Origin: Alloalcanivorax marinus
Lineage (GTDB): Bacteria; Pseudomonadota; Gammaproteobacteria; Pseudomonadales; Alcanivoracaceae
Length of the DNA: 64,000 nucleotides
Assembly (NCBI RefSeq): GCF_016906305.1
Contig: NZ_JADDOL010000009.1
Location: 62,001-126,000, forward strand
Direction: 5' to 3'
A program made the position numbers and the translations under genes. Of this stretch, positions 42,073 through 51,819 are shown piece after piece. The stretch's first letter is position 1. Each line of letters begins with the position of its first letter. Under the pieces are notes generated by a model. The model ran no database searches, was not told the origin of the DNA, and saw only the letters and a list, made by a program, of their open reading frames with translations.

Positions 42073-44292
42073 GTGATTTACCGTAAAGATCGCAAGGTCC
42101 TCAAAAGAGTGGATTTCGGGGCCGCCAAGAACTCCCTGATGGGGGTGCTGGCGGCCCTTGTGGTTTACGCGCTGGTGATCGCCTGGGGCCGGGTGTACGA
42201 GGCGTTTCAGCTGGAGACGCTGCTGGTCGGCGGCGCGGTGGTGGTGGTGACCGCCTTCCGGCTGTGGCTGGTGGCTCGGTTCGACGCTCTGTACGGCGCC
42301 GGGCCGGCCCGCTGGCGCAAGCTGTTCGCCTTCGGCCTGATCCTGCATGCCCTGGTGTGGGGCCTGCTGCCGGCCTGGCTGGTATGGCGGGTGGGCACCG
42401 GCTTCAACTTCTTCGTGGTGATTCTCTACAACGTGGGGGTGACCACCGCCCTGGGCAGTTCCTGGATGGCCGGGCTGAAGGTGCGGCAGTTCTATATTCT
42501 GCTCATGTTCCTGCCGGTGATCGGCGCCCTGTTCCTGGGCGGCGGGCTGCGCGAATGGCTGCTGGCGTTGCTGGTGGCGGCCTATACCTTCTACCTGTTC
42601 CGCTTGTACCGTGGCCAGTACGAGCTGTTCTGGCATGCCGTCACGCGGGAACGCCGCAGCGGCGGCGCGGAGCGGCGCCGGGAGCTGCCGGCGAGCACCG
42701 ATATCCAGCTCAGCCTGGTCTATCGGCTGGCCCATGAGCTGCGCACGCCGATGAATTCGGTGATGGGCATGATGTCGCTGCTGGAAGACACCCGCCTGGA
42801 CGATGAGCAGAAGGAATATCTGCAGGTGGCGGGGCAGAGCGGCAAGCTGATGATCACCCTGATCGACGATGTGCTCGATTATTCCCGCATTCTCACCGGC
42901 CGCATCACGTTGAGCCCCGATTACTTCGACCTGCGCGGCGCCATGGAACAGATCCTGGAGGCATTCGGGCCCATGGCCCAGGCCAAGGGACTGGAACTGG
43001 CGGCGGTGGTGGACCGGCTGCTGCCCAAGCGGGTGCGCGGCGACCGGGACCGGCTGATGCAGGTGCTCACCAATCTGCTCAGCAACGCGATCAAATTCAG
43101 CGAGCGCGGCGAAGTGCGCATGGACGTGGACTTCACCGCCGAAGGCGAGCACGACGGCGTGCTGCGGGTGCGGGTCAGCGACCAGGGCGCCGGCATGGAC
43201 ACGGACACCCTCAAGCATCTGTTCGAGGACCAGTTTCTGGACGGGGCGGTGGACGCCTTCGCGGTGCGCCACACCGGTTTCGGTTTGCTGGTCTGCAAGG
43301 GCCTGATCGAAGCCATGGGCGGTGCCATCGGCGCGGAAAGCGTGGAAGGCGAGGGCTCCACGTTCTGGTTCACGGTGCGCCTGGGCATGCAGGCGGACAT
43401 GAGCGAAAGCTCCAAGCTGAGCGGCGCCATGGCCGATATCCAGGGCGTGGTGGTGGGCGCCGGCGCCGGCTCCCTGGCCTGCCTGCAGGAAGAGTTCGAG
43501 GCCCTCGGCAGCCAGTGCCAGGGCGCCCGCGACTACGATCACGCGCTGCAGGCCCTGCGCGCCGGCCACCGGGAGCAGGCGGAGTTCGATCTGCTGCTGG
43601 TGGACACCCACGGCCGCCGCGAGCTGGCCCTGAATCTGTGCCGCAACGTACTCGAGGACCCCAGCCTGCGGCCGGTGAAGCTGATGCTGATGTGCACCAT
43701 CGAGGAACGGGGCGAGCCCACCGTGCAACGGCTGGTGGACAAGCACGGCCTGGTCACCCTGGTGCGTCCGGTGCACCGCACCGGCCTGCGCATCGCCCTG
43801 GGCCGCCTGCTGGGCGTGCCGCGTTCGCAGCCGGTCCAGGACCTGCCCACGGAAACCCCGGAGGAGCGCCGGCGGCGCAAGCTCTATCGCCTGCTGCTGG
43901 TGGAGGACAACGAGGTCAATCAGCTGGTCACCCGGGGCATGCTCAGCAAACTGGGCTACCAGGTAAAAACCGTGAACAACGCGGAAACCGCTCTGGCCCT
44001 GCTCGACCAGGAAAACTTCGACCTGGTGCTGATGGACTGCATGATGCCGGATCTGGACGGCTTCGCCGCCACCCGGGATCTGCGTGAGCGCGAGCAGCGT
44101 GAACAGCGCCCGCGCACCCCGGTGATCGCGATCACCGCCAACACCGCCGAAGGGGCCCAGGCCCGCTGTCTGGCCGCCGGCATGGATGACTTTCTCGCCA
44201 AACCCGTGCATCTTCAGGAACTGGAGACGGTGCTGCGCCGCTGGCTGTCCCGGGAAGACGACAGCGCGGCGGAGGAACCGGACAGCCAATAG
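42073..44292 (+). CDS. Hybrid histidine kinase with membrane sensor and two receiver-like domains
   Basis: A 739-residue membrane kinase. About six hydrophobic segments fill residues 20-178, an N-terminal sensor with no recognisable PAS or HAMP. HisKA follows with phospho-accepting His221 (LAHELRTPMNSVMG), then HATPase with the N box (LTNLLSNAIKFSERG), G1 (SDQGAGMDTDTL) and G2 (GFGLLVCKGL). The next domain (about 455-580) looks like a receiver without the N-terminal acidic pair. A full receiver closes the protein (LLLVEDNEVNQLVTRGML, Asp655 in VLMDCMMPDLDG, Lys in FLAKPVHL). The start GTG 42073 has AGGGAA very close; a later start is possible. No response regulator gene is adjacent. Confidence 0.88.
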   Translation: MIYRKDRKVLKRVDFGAAKNSLMGVLAALVVYALVIAWGRVYEAFQLETLLVGGAVVVVTAFRLWLVARFDALYGAGPARWRKLFAFGLILHALVWGLLPAWLVWRVGTGFNFFVVILYNVGVTTALGSSWMAGLKVRQFYILLMFLPVIGALFLGGGLREWLLALLVAAYTFYLFRLYRGQYELFWHAVTRERRSGGAERRRELPASTDIQLSLVYRLAHELRTPMNSVMGMMSLLEDTRLDDEQKEYLQVAGQSGKLMITLIDDVLDYSRILTGRITLSPDYFDLRGAMEQILEAFGPMAQAKGLELAAVVDRLLPKRVRGDRDRLMQVLTNLLSNAIKFSERGEVRMDVDFTAEGEHDGVLRVRVSDQGAGMDTDTLKHLFEDQFLDGAVDAFAVRHTGFGLLVCKGLIEAMGGAIGAESVEGEGSTFWFTVRLGMQADMSESSKLSGAMADIQGVVVGAGAGSLACLQEEFEALGSQCQGARDYDHALQALRAGHREQAEFDLLLVDTHGRRELALNLCRNVLEDPSLRPVKLMLMCTIEERGEPTVQRLVDKHGLVTLVRPVHRTGLRIALGRLLGVPRSQPVQDLPTETPEERRRRKLYRLLLVEDNEVNQLVTRGMLSKLGYQVKTVNNAETALALLDQENFDLVLMDCMMPDLDGFAATRDLREREQREQRPRTPVIAITANTAEGAQARCLAAGMDDFLAKPVHLQELETVLRRWLSREDDSAAEEPDSQ

Positions 44293-44334
44293 GACAGCGA
44301 ACAGAAGGACCACCAATAACAAGAGGAACGTGCC

Positions 44335-45030
44335 ATGAGTCGACGGGCCTTGCTGTTGGGCGCCACCGGGTTGGTGGGCGGACATTGCCTGCGAAAGCTG
44401 CTGGAATGCGACGACTATGAGGAAGTGCGGGTGCTGACCCGCCGGGCCGTGGGCCTGGATCATCCCAAGCTGGTGGAGCGGGTGATCGACCCGGCGGACA
44501 TCGAGCAACATGGGGATTTTTTCGCCGTGGACGATGTGTTCTGCGCCCTCGGCACCACGCTCAAACAGGCCGGCTCCAAGGAGGCGTTCCGGCGCATCGA
44601 TCTGGACCTGGTGATGCGCATCGGGCGCCTGGCCCGGGACGCCGGCGTGCAGCGTTTCCTGCTGGTGTCGGCGGTCAACGCCAACGCCCATTCGCCGTTC
44701 TTCTATGCGCGCATCAAGGGGCAGCTGGAGCGCGAGCTGAAAGCCCTGAAACTGCCGCTGCTGGCCCTGTTCCAGCCGTCGCTGCTGCTCGGTGAGCGGG
44801 AAACGCCGCGTCCGGTGGAAGCGTTCGGCATCCGCTTTTCCAAGATCGTCGACCCGATTACCCGCTGGACCGACGCCCACTGGCTGCCGGTAAGCGGTGA
44901 ACGGGTGGCCGAGGCGCTGCTGGGCATGGCACTGATGGGGCCGGACACCGGCACCTATCGGGTGCGTTTCCGGGATTTCGTGGTCTATGCCGGCAAGTAC
45001 CGGGACAAGTATCTGCGTTCGGCGTCCTGA
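44335..45030 (+). CDS. NAD(P)H-binding atypical SDR protein
   Basis: A 231-residue extended short-chain-dehydrogenase relative. The nucleotide motif is at the N-terminus ([20 protein letters not shown]), and the sequence continues [29 protein letters not shown] and [22 protein letters not shown]. This matches the NAD(P)H-binding oxidoreductase/HTATIP2-like group, whose reaction is not well known. The canonical Tyr-xxx-Lys is present as YARIK. AGAGGAA precedes the ATG. It follows the kinase gene by 42 bases and precedes rraA by 53. Confidence 0.8.
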   Translation: MSRRALLLGATGLVGGHCLRKLLECDDYEEVRVLTRRAVGLDHPKLVERVIDPADIEQHGDFFAVDDVFCALGTTLKQAGSKEAFRRIDLDLVMRIGRLARDAGVQRFLLVSAVNANAHSPFFYARIKGQLERELKALKLPLLALFQPSLLLGERETPRPVEAFGIRFSKIVDPITRWTDAHWLPVSGERVAEALLGMALMGPDTGTYRVRFRDFVVYAGKYRDKYLRSAS

Positions 45031-45083
45031 TCCGGGCGCCGTCGTCCATTACCCCGCCATCCGCTACTCACAAAGGAGAAACC

Positions 45084-45566
45084 ATGAGCTTCGTCACCTG
45101 CGACCTGTGCGACGACAACGCCGACATCGTATCCGTGGTCACCGGGCTGCACTGGTTCAGCTACGGCGGCCGGGCCGCCTTTGGCGGTGAAATCGTCACC
45201 GTGAAGTGCTTCGAGGACAATTCCCGGGTCAAGGAGCATCTCGGCACCGACGGCAAGGGCAAGGTGCTGGTGGTGGATGGCGGCGGCAGCCTGCGCAACG
45301 CGCTGATCGGTGACATGATCGCGGAGAACGCGGTGAAGAACGGCTGGGAAGGCGTGATCATCCACGGTGCCTGCCGCGATGTGGACGAACTGGCGAAACT
45401 GGACATCGGCGTCCTCACTCTGGGCTGCGTGCCGATCAAATCCGTGCGCCGCGACGAGGGTCAGCTCAATATCGACATCACGTTCGGTGGCGTCACCTTC
45501 CGCCCCGGCGAATACGTTTACGCCGACAACAACGGCGTCATCACCGCCCCCCGCGCGCTGCTCTGA
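45084..45566 (+). CDS. rraA: RraA-family protein (RNase E inhibitor / HMG aldolase-like)
   Basis: A 160-residue protein with RraA-family features: [55 protein letters not shown] and [17 protein letters not shown], ending in [13 protein letters not shown]. In Escherichia coli RraA binds RNase E and slows mRNA decay; relatives also act as 4-hydroxy-4-methyl-2-oxoglutarate/oxaloacetate aldolases, for which the GxxRD motif (GACRD) is present. The sequence does not decide between roles. AAGGAG lies upstream of ATG 45084 and a strong terminator follows. Confidence 0.88.
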   Translation: MSFVTCDLCDDNADIVSVVTGLHWFSYGGRAAFGGEIVTVKCFEDNSRVKEHLGTDGKGKVLVVDGGGSLRNALIGDMIAENAVKNGWEGVIIHGACRDVDELAKLDIGVLTLGCVPIKSVRRDEGQLNIDITFGGVTFRPGEYVYADNNGVITAPRALL

Positions 45567-45572
45567 GCGCCG

Positions 45573-45602
45573 CCGGGGCCGCGTCCGCCGGCCCCGGTTT
45601 TT
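45573..45602 (+). terminator. Terminator after rraA
   Basis: Stem CCGGGGCC / GGCCCCGG with nine-base loop followed by T5. The remaining bases to 45747 are the opgG promoter/leader region, with an AT-rich patch at 45611-45628 and no gene. Confidence 0.85.
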
Positions 45603-45747
45603 CCCACGTTTTGCGAAAATTTATAGTTTCCGGCCGCCGCCCGGGAGCCAGTCGGTTGTCCGACGTATAGGATGTGACGGATTATTGTGCCGGGCGCTTG
45701 CCAACCAGGCGACGCCGTTATGTTGCATGCTCAAGGGGTGGACCTAC

Positions 45748-47307
45748 ATGGAGCGTTGTCGTCGTGGGCTGGTGCTGTTGCCGGCTTTGATGTGCTGGCT
45801 GTTTTCCGCCCAGGTGTCGGCCCAGGGGTTCGGCTTCCAGGACGTGATCGATAAAGCCCGGGAAAAGGCCGGGGAATCCTACCAGGCGCCGACACCGGTG
45901 CCTCAGTTCCTGCAGGAACTGTCCCAGGAGCAGTACCAGGGCATCCGTTTCAAATCCGAGAACAGCCTGTGGCGCGAAAGCGGCTCCCACTTTCAGGTGT
46001 CGTTGATGTCGCCGGGCCTGTATTTCAAACACGCGGTGAAGCTCAACGTGGTGGACGCCCAGGGCGTCCACGATCTGCCCTATGACAAGAACAACTTCAC
46101 CTACACCAGCGAGGAGCTGGCCCGCCGGGTGCCGGCGGACCTGGGCTATGGCGGTTTCCGCCTCACCTATCCGGACGCGGACGCGGAAAACGGCCGCCGC
46201 GCCTTCATGGTGTTCGCCGGCGCCAGCTACTTCCGCGCCATCGGCAAGAACAATCACTTCGGGCTGTCCGCCCGCGGCATCGCCGTCAACACCGGTCTGC
46301 CGTCCGGGGAACAGTTTCCATCGTTCACCGAATTCTGGCTGATCCGCCCCAATGCCAAGGCCGACACCCTGACGCTGTACGCGTTGCTGGATGGCCGCAG
46401 CCTCACCGGCGCCTATCAGTTCGACATTCGTCTCGGTGACGCGGCGGTGATGGACGTGAAATCCCGGCTGTTTATCCGCAACGATATCGAAAAGTTGGGC
46501 GTGGCGCCGCTCACCTCGATGTTCTTCTACGGCGGCAACACCGCCCGGCCGGTGGGCGAATGGCGCCCTCGGGTGCACGATTCCGACGGCCTGCTGATGC
46601 ACGACGGCGGCAGCGGGGAATGGCTGTGGCGGCCACTGCTCAATCCCAAGAACCTGAAAATCGACTATTTCAGCGCCGCCCAGGTACAGGGCTTCGGCCT
46701 GATGCAGCGCCAGACCCGCTTCGACGACTTCCAGGATTTCGGCGCCCACTATCATGAGCGGCCCAGTGCCTGGGTGCAGCCCAAGGGCGAGTGGGGCAAG
46801 GGCCGGGTATCGCTGGTGCAGCTGCCCTCCAACAACGAGGTCAACAACAACATCGTCGCCTTCTGGACGCCGGACGAGCCGGTCCGTCAGGGCCAGACCC
46901 TGGCCTACGACTATCAGCTCAAGGTGGGCGCGCCCACGGTCAGCGGCAGTGACCGGGCCAGCGCGGTGAAAACCTTCGTCGGCGACGGCAACCGGGCCGG
47001 CGGCGGCAACGTGGAAGGCGCCTACCGCATCGTGGTGGATTTCGCCGGCGGCCCGCTCAAGGACGTGCCCGGCAACGCGCCGGTGACCAGCGACGTGATC
47101 GCCGAGGGCGATGGCGAAGTGATCGAGCATTTCGTGGAGTTTCTGGCGCCGGTGAATCGCTGGCGCGTCTCCATCCTGGCCCGGCCCGCCGCCGATCAGC
47201 CGCTGTCCTTGCGCGCTTTCCTGAAGAAAGGCGAGGACACCGTCTCGGAAACCTGGTCCTACGAGATCCCGGTCAACAACGATATTCTCGGCGGAGATTC
47301 CCGATGA
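45748..47307 (+). CDS. opgG: Periplasmic glucan biosynthesis protein OpgG
   Basis: A 519-residue periplasmic protein (signal LVLLPALMCWLFSAQVSA) required to make osmoregulated periplasmic glucans; it may branch or process the backbone made by OpgH. Family blocks are plain: FGFQDVIDKAREKAGESYQ, IRFKSENSLWRE, FMVFAGASYFRAIGKNNHFG, SARGIAVNTGLPSGEQFP, and SMFFYGGNTARP. ATG 45748 is chosen because AAGGGG lies nine bases upstream; ATG 45727 has none. Its stop overlaps the next small gene's ATG. It lies in an opgG-small gene-opgH operon. Confidence 0.95.
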   Translation: MERCRRGLVLLPALMCWLFSAQVSAQGFGFQDVIDKAREKAGESYQAPTPVPQFLQELSQEQYQGIRFKSENSLWRESGSHFQVSLMSPGLYFKHAVKLNVVDAQGVHDLPYDKNNFTYTSEELARRVPADLGYGGFRLTYPDADAENGRRAFMVFAGASYFRAIGKNNHFGLSARGIAVNTGLPSGEQFPSFTEFWLIRPNAKADTLTLYALLDGRSLTGAYQFDIRLGDAAVMDVKSRLFIRNDIEKLGVAPLTSMFFYGGNTARPVGEWRPRVHDSDGLLMHDGGSGEWLWRPLLNPKNLKIDYFSAAQVQGFGLMQRQTRFDDFQDFGAHYHERPSAWVQPKGEWGKGRVSLVQLPSNNEVNNNIVAFWTPDEPVRQGQTLAYDYQLKVGAPTVSGSDRASAVKTFVGDGNRAGGGNVEGAYRIVVDFAGGPLKDVPGNAPVTSDVIAEGDGEVIEHFVEFLAPVNRWRVSILARPAADQPLSLRAFLKKGEDTVSETWSYEIPVNNDILGGDSR

Positions 47308-47558
47308 CCGACAACATCGTCGAGGACGCCCTGGGCCGGGTGCTGGCCTATCTGCGGCTGTCCGGCGTCACCGTTGGCACCGGCACCACCCGCGCCGCCC
47401 TGCGGCTGGTGGACGAGACCCTGGAAGCCGGCGAGGACGGCTTGCTGGAGCGCCTGATGGCGGCGGTGCCGGAGCGTTTCGGCCTGGATCATCCCGAGCC
47501 GCCGATGCTGGCGCCGCCGGTGCGCCACGGCTCCATTCACTACGCCCGGCGCTCGTGA
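47304..47558 (+). CDS. Small protein (84 aa) between opgG and opgH
   Basis: An 84-residue soluble protein (MTDNIVEDALGRVLAYLRLS...), mostly helical with a proline-rich C-terminal third. It overlaps opgG by four bases (ATGA) and opgH by four (GTGA), so it is firmly held in the operon. I recognise no family. Enterobacterial opgGH has no gene here, so it may be a lineage-specific accessory of glucan synthesis. It could bind OpgH or regulate it; this is inference. Confidence 0.7.
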   Translation: MTDNIVEDALGRVLAYLRLSGVTVGTGTTRAALRLVDETLEAGEDGLLERLMAAVPERFGLDHPEPPMLAPPVRHGSIHYARRS

Positions 47559-49657
47559 GCAGGTCCGTGACCGACGACACGCCCCGTCCGCGCCGCCACC
47601 GCTGGAAGCCGGTGGCGGTGCTGCGCCGCACCACCCTGATTGTGCTGGTGATCGCGCAGACCCTGGCCGGGCTCTACGGCATGCAGTCGGTGTTGCCGTA
47701 CCACGGCGGCAATCTACTGGAAAAGGGCATCCTGTTTCTGTTCGCGGTGCTGTTCGCCTGGATCTCGGTGGGCTTCTGGACCGCCTTGCTGGGGTTCTGG
47801 CTGCGCCGCCGCGGCGGCGACCCCTGGTCCCTGGTGCGTCGCTACGACGCCGCCACCGTGGCCGCCACGCCGCTGGCGCGCACCGCCGTGGTGATGCCGA
47901 TCTACAACGAGCCGGTGGACCGTACCCTGGCCGGCCTGCGCGCCACCATCCAGTCGCTGCGTGAGACCGGCGAGCTGGACCATTTCGACTTCTATCTGCT
48001 GTCCGACAGCCGCGACGCGGAACAGTGGCTGGAGGAACGCACCGGCTGGTACCGGCTGTGCGAGGAGCAGGGGCTGCAGGGCCGGCTGTTTTACCGGCAC
48101 CGTCCGGTCAATCTCAATTTCAAAAGCGGCAACGTGGCGGACTTTCTGCGCCGCTGGGGCCGGGATTATGAGTACATGGTGGTGCTGGACGCGGACAGCG
48201 TCATGGGTGGCCACACCCTGACGCGGATGGTGCGGCACATGGAGCTGGCGCCTCAGATCGGCATCCTGCAGACCAGCCCGTCGCTGATCAACGCCCACTC
48301 CGCCTTCGCCCGTTTCCAGCAGTTCGCCAACCGGGTGTACGGCCCGCTGTTCACCGCCGGGCTGGCCGGTATTCAGCTGGGCGAGGCGGCCTACTGGGGC
48401 CACAACGCGATCATTCGCTGCAAGCCGTTCATGGAGCACTGCGGCCTGCGGCACCTGTCCGGCTTCGGTCTGTTCCGGGGCCCGATCATGAGCCACGATT
48501 TCGTGGAGGCGGCCTATATGGGGCGCGCCGGCTACGAGGTGTGGATGGAACCGGAGCTGGACGAGAGCTACGAGGAATCGCCGCCCACCCTGGTGGACGA
48601 GCTGACCCGGGACCGGCGCTGGGCCAAGGGCAATCTGCAGCATGCCTGGCTGTTTCTGTTCGCGCCGAAACTGCGCTTCGCCCACCGCATGGCGTTTCTC
48701 AACGGCATTCTGTCCTACCTGTCGTCGCCGATCTGGCTGGCGTTTCTTGTGCTCACCAGCATCGAGGCCACCCGCCTGACCCTTTGGCCCATTGATTACT
48801 TTCCCGAACAGCAGAACAGCATGTTTCCGGCCTGGCCGGAGTGGCATCCCCACTGGGCGGTGGGGCTGATTCTGAGTACCTTCTTCCTGCTGTTCCTGCC
48901 CAAGTTCCTGGCCATTCTCGACGTGCTGCTCAGTGGTAAACGGCGCCAGTACGGGGGCGCCTGGCGCCTGTTTTTCTCAGTGTGCCTGGAGCTGCTGGTG
49001 TCCATGCTGCTGGCCCCGATCCGCATGCTCACGCACAGCCGCTACGTGCTGGAATCCCTGTTCAATGTGTCGCTGCACTGGGGCGGGCAGAACCGCACCG
49101 ATGAGACCGGCTGGCGCGAAGCCCTGGTCAGCCACGCGCCGGGCACGCTGCTGGCCGTCGGCTGGGCGGGCCTGGCCCTGTGGCTGGATCCGTTCTTCTT
49201 TTTCTGGTCGCTGCCGGTGGCGCTGCCACTGATTCTGGCCGCGCCCACTTCGGTGGTTCTCAGCCGCATGGCCCTGGGCGAAGCCCTGCGCCGGCACCGT
49301 TTTCTGCTGACGCCGGAAGAACAGCGGCTGTCCCCCCAGGTGGACGCCATCGCCGATCCTCGGCCGCTGAATCCCGGCGCGCTGAGCGCCTTCGACGCCG
49401 CCGTGGTGGACCCGCGCCTGAACCGTATGCACCGGGCCCTGGCCCGCCGTCGCCGTTGCCTGGACCCGGAAGCCCGGGAGGAATGGGTGCAACGGTGCCT
49501 GAAGCACGGCCCGGACGGGTTGAACCGCCGTCAGCTCAACGCCCTGGCCCGGGACGGCGAGGTGCTGGCGCGCCTGCACACGGCGGCCTGGGTGGCGGCG
49601 CCGGACAGCTACTGGGGCGAACGCATCGGGCTGGTGAAGCGCCGGGATTATGGGTAG
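47555..49657 (+). CDS. opgH: Glucan glucosyltransferase OpgH
   Basis: A 700-residue inner-membrane family-2 glycosyltransferase which polymerises UDP-glucose into beta-1,2-glucan and secretes it. Start is GTG, overlapping the previous stop. Visible elements: two N-terminal helices; catalytic stretch VMPIYNEPVDRTLAGLRATI, MVVLDADSVMGGHTL (the DxD), MSHDFVEAAYMGRAGYEV, and DRRWAKGNLQHAWLF with the RRW of the QxxRW class; then six or so helices to about residue 585. The cytosolic C-terminus ends in a charged tail. It should be under opgG control. Confidence 0.95.
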   Translation: MSRSVTDDTPRPRRHRWKPVAVLRRTTLIVLVIAQTLAGLYGMQSVLPYHGGNLLEKGILFLFAVLFAWISVGFWTALLGFWLRRRGGDPWSLVRRYDAATVAATPLARTAVVMPIYNEPVDRTLAGLRATIQSLRETGELDHFDFYLLSDSRDAEQWLEERTGWYRLCEEQGLQGRLFYRHRPVNLNFKSGNVADFLRRWGRDYEYMVVLDADSVMGGHTLTRMVRHMELAPQIGILQTSPSLINAHSAFARFQQFANRVYGPLFTAGLAGIQLGEAAYWGHNAIIRCKPFMEHCGLRHLSGFGLFRGPIMSHDFVEAAYMGRAGYEVWMEPELDESYEESPPTLVDELTRDRRWAKGNLQHAWLFLFAPKLRFAHRMAFLNGILSYLSSPIWLAFLVLTSIEATRLTLWPIDYFPEQQNSMFPAWPEWHPHWAVGLILSTFFLLFLPKFLAILDVLLSGKRRQYGGAWRLFFSVCLELLVSMLLAPIRMLTHSRYVLESLFNVSLHWGGQNRTDETGWREALVSHAPGTLLAVGWAGLALWLDPFFFFWSLPVALPLILAAPTSVVLSRMALGEALRRHRFLLTPEEQRLSPQVDAIADPRPLNPGALSAFDAAVVDPRLNRMHRALARRRRCLDPEAREEWVQRCLKHGPDGLNRRQLNALARDGEVLARLHTAAWVAAPDSYWGERIGLVKRRDYG

Positions 49658-49700
49658 GCTTGCGGCGTTCCTATAAAAAAACGCTTCCAAGGATGAAGCC

Positions 49701-50123
49701 ATGAACGATGTGCGACCCGGTTTGGCTGAACCGGTCAGGGATTGCATGAAGCCGGATCCCTTTTCCCTTTCCCCTGTCATGTCCGTTCACGAGGCCGCCC
49801 GAGCCTTGCTGGCGCGGGATCTTTGCGGGGCGCCGGTGGTCGACGACCGGGGTGTGCTGGTGGGGATTTTTTCCGAGGCCGACGCGCTGAAAAGCACGCT
49901 GGACGCCGATTATCACGGCATCGGAGCGGGCTGCGTGGCCGATTACATGAGCCGTGAAGTCCAGGGCGTGGCGGTGTCCGCCACGATTCAGGAAGCAGCG
50001 GAAATGCTCTTGCGCCATCACCGGCGGATTCTGCCGGTGGTGCAAGGCCCGCGGCTGGTGGGACAACTTAGCCGTGGGGATGTGCTGCGCAGGGTGGTGC
50101 CGGCGAGGGCGGCGACCTCCTGA
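49701..50123 (+). CDS. CBS-domain protein
   Basis: A 140-residue protein made of two CBS motifs in tandem (residues about 9-65 and 75-132). Typical elements: RDCMKPDPFSLSPVMSVHEA, GAPVVDDRGVLVGIFSEAD, VADYMSREVQGVAVSATIQEA and ILPVVQGPRLVGQLSRGDVL. Stand-alone CBS pairs bind adenine nucleotides and often control partner enzymes; the partner is unknown. AAGGAT lies upstream of ATG 49701. It lies between opgH and a DUF805 gene, in the same direction. Confidence 0.85.
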   Translation: MNDVRPGLAEPVRDCMKPDPFSLSPVMSVHEAARALLARDLCGAPVVDDRGVLVGIFSEADALKSTLDADYHGIGAGCVADYMSREVQGVAVSATIQEAAEMLLRHHRRILPVVQGPRLVGQLSRGDVLRRVVPARAATS

Positions 50124-50160
50124 CGCGGTGTTCCATGAGTCAGTGAAACAAGGAAAGACC

Positions 50161-50709
50161 ATGAACCAACCGTATCAATCCCCCGAGGCCGATCTGGGGA
50201 CGGCCGCCGTGGAAACCTATCAGCCACGCATGTTCCAGACCGCCGGCCGCCTGGGCCGGGCGCGCTATTTCGTCTATGTGATGGCGCTCACCATGATCCT
50301 GTACGTGGCCATGGGGCTGGCCATGGCGGCGGGGCTGGGCGTCGACCCGTCCGGCGGCGGCGCGATGATGATTCTGATGATGCTGGTGGTGGCGGTGGTG
50401 GGGATCTTCATGACCGTGATGAGCATCATCTACGGCATTCGCCGTCTCAATGACATGAACATGAGCGGCTGGCTGATTCTGCTGATGTTCGTGCCGATCG
50501 CCAACTTCGTGATCGCCATCATGCTGCTGTTCGTGCCCGGCTCCAAGGGCGCCAACAACTACGGCCCGAAGCCGGCCCCCAACAGCACCGGCGTGATCGT
50601 GGCGCTGGTGGTGCTGCTGGTGTTGTTCCTCGGCGGTTTCGTCGGCCTGGGCGCGCTGATGGGCTCCATGAGCGCGGGCATGGACCCGGCCATGTATCAA
50701 AGCTACTGA
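50161..50709 (+). CDS. DUF805-family membrane protein
   Basis: A 182-residue membrane protein with a soluble N-terminus carrying GRLGRARYFVYVMAL (the family start) and four hydrophobic segments at about residues 40-60, 63-86, 98-120 and 139-160. IRRLNDMNMSGWLILLMFVP is the diagnostic DUF805 stretch. Function unknown, commonly linked to envelope or stress. ATG 50161 is preceded by AAGGAAAG; the longer open frame upstream overlaps the CBS gene and is a shadow. A bidirectional terminator follows. Confidence 0.85.
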   Translation: MNQPYQSPEADLGTAAVETYQPRMFQTAGRLGRARYFVYVMALTMILYVAMGLAMAAGLGVDPSGGGAMMILMMLVVAVVGIFMTVMSIIYGIRRLNDMNMSGWLILLMFVPIANFVIAIMLLFVPGSKGANNYGPKPAPNSTGVIVALVVLLVLFLGGFVGLGALMGSMSAGMDPAMYQSY

Positions 50710-50732
50710 ACGCGGCTCTGGCCCAAAAAAAA

Positions 50733-50756
50733 GGCTCCCGGACGGGAGCCTTTTTT
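50733..50756. terminator. Bidirectional terminator between the DUF805 and mdh genes
   Basis: An 8-bp stem GGCTCCCG / CGGGAGCC flanked by A8 on the left and T6 on the right; it can serve the plus-strand DUF805 gene and the minus-strand malate dehydrogenase gene. Confidence 0.92.
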
Positions 50757-50791
50757 ATCGCCGGATGCCGCCGGAGCGGCGGCGAACAGGG

Positions 50792-51772
50792 TTACGGCAG
50801 CAGATGCTTCACCGCGTCCCGTTCCTCGGCCAGCTCGGTCTCGGTGGCGGTCATGCGCTCGCGGGAGAAGTCGTTGACTTCCAGACCCTGAACGATTTCC
50901 CAGTCACCGTTCTTGCACACGCAGGGGAAGGAGTAGATCAGGCCTTCCTGAATGCCGTAGGAACCGTCGCTGTAGATGCCCATGGACACCCAGTCGCCTT
51001 CATCGGTGCCCAGCGCCCAGGAGCGCATGTGGTCGATGGCGGCGTTGGCGGCGGACGCGGCGGAGGACGCGCCCCGTGCCTTGATGATGGCGGCGCCACG
51101 CTGCTGCACGGTGGGGATGTACTCGTCCGCGTACCAGCCCTGATCCACCTGCTCGGCGGCGTTCTTGCCGTCCACTTCGCAGTGGTGCAGATCCGGGTAC
51201 TGGGTGGAGGAGTGGTTGCCCCAGATGGTCATCTTCTTCACGTCGTTGACGGTCTTGCCCAGCTTCTCGGCCAGCTGCGCCATGGCGCGGTTGTGGTCGA
51301 GGCGGGTCATGGCGGTGAACTGACGGGGGTCGATGTCCGGCGCGTTGCGCTGGGCGATCAGGGCGTTGGTGTTGGCCGGGTTGCCCACCACCAGCACCTT
51401 GATGTCGCGGCTGGCCACCTCGTTGATCGCCTTGCCCTGGGCGGAGAAGATCGCCGCGTTGGCTTCCAGCAGATCCTTGCGCTCCATGCCCGGACCGCGC
51501 GGACGGGCGCCGACCAGCAGGGCGTAATCGGCGTCCTTGAAGGCCACCTTGGCGTCATCGCTCTGCACGATGCCGGCCAGCAGCGGGAAGGCGCAGTCGT
51601 CCAGTTCCATGGCCACGCCTTTCAGCGCTTCCAGGGCGGGGGTGATTTCGAGCAGCTGCAGGATAACCGGCTGGTCCTTGCCGAGCATGTCGCCGGAAGC
51701 AATGCGGAACAGCAGGGAGTAGCTGATTTGGCCAGCGGCGCCGGTGACAGCAACGCGTACAGGTGCTTTCAT
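50792..51772 (-). CDS. mdh: Malate dehydrogenase
   Basis: A 326-residue NAD-dependent malate dehydrogenase (malate to oxaloacetate, TCA cycle). Blocks: [20 protein letters not shown] (NAD fold), [48 protein letters not shown] (catalytic Asp/Arg) and [15 protein letters not shown] with the catalytic His. ATG 51772 has AAGGAG at a good distance; an in-frame start 17 codons earlier lies in the structured leader. A long inverted repeat lies 48-95 bases upstream. Confidence 0.96.
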   Translation of the reverse strand: MKAPVRVAVTGAAGQISYSLLFRIASGDMLGKDQPVILQLLEITPALEALKGVAMELDDCAFPLLAGIVQSDDAKVAFKDADYALLVGARPRGPGMERKDLLEANAAIFSAQGKAINEVASRDIKVLVVGNPANTNALIAQRNAPDIDPRQFTAMTRLDHNRAMAQLAEKLGKTVNDVKKMTIWGNHSSTQYPDLHHCEVDGKNAAEQVDQGWYADEYIPTVQQRGAAIIKARGASSAASAANAAIDHMRSWALGTDEGDWVSMGIYSDGSYGIQEGLIYSFPCVCKNGDWEIVQGLEVNDFSRERMTATETELAEERDAVKHLLP

Positions 51773-51819
51773 GAAAAAATCTCCTTGGAGTCGTCGGGAG
51801 AAGCGAAGGAGCCTCCGAA

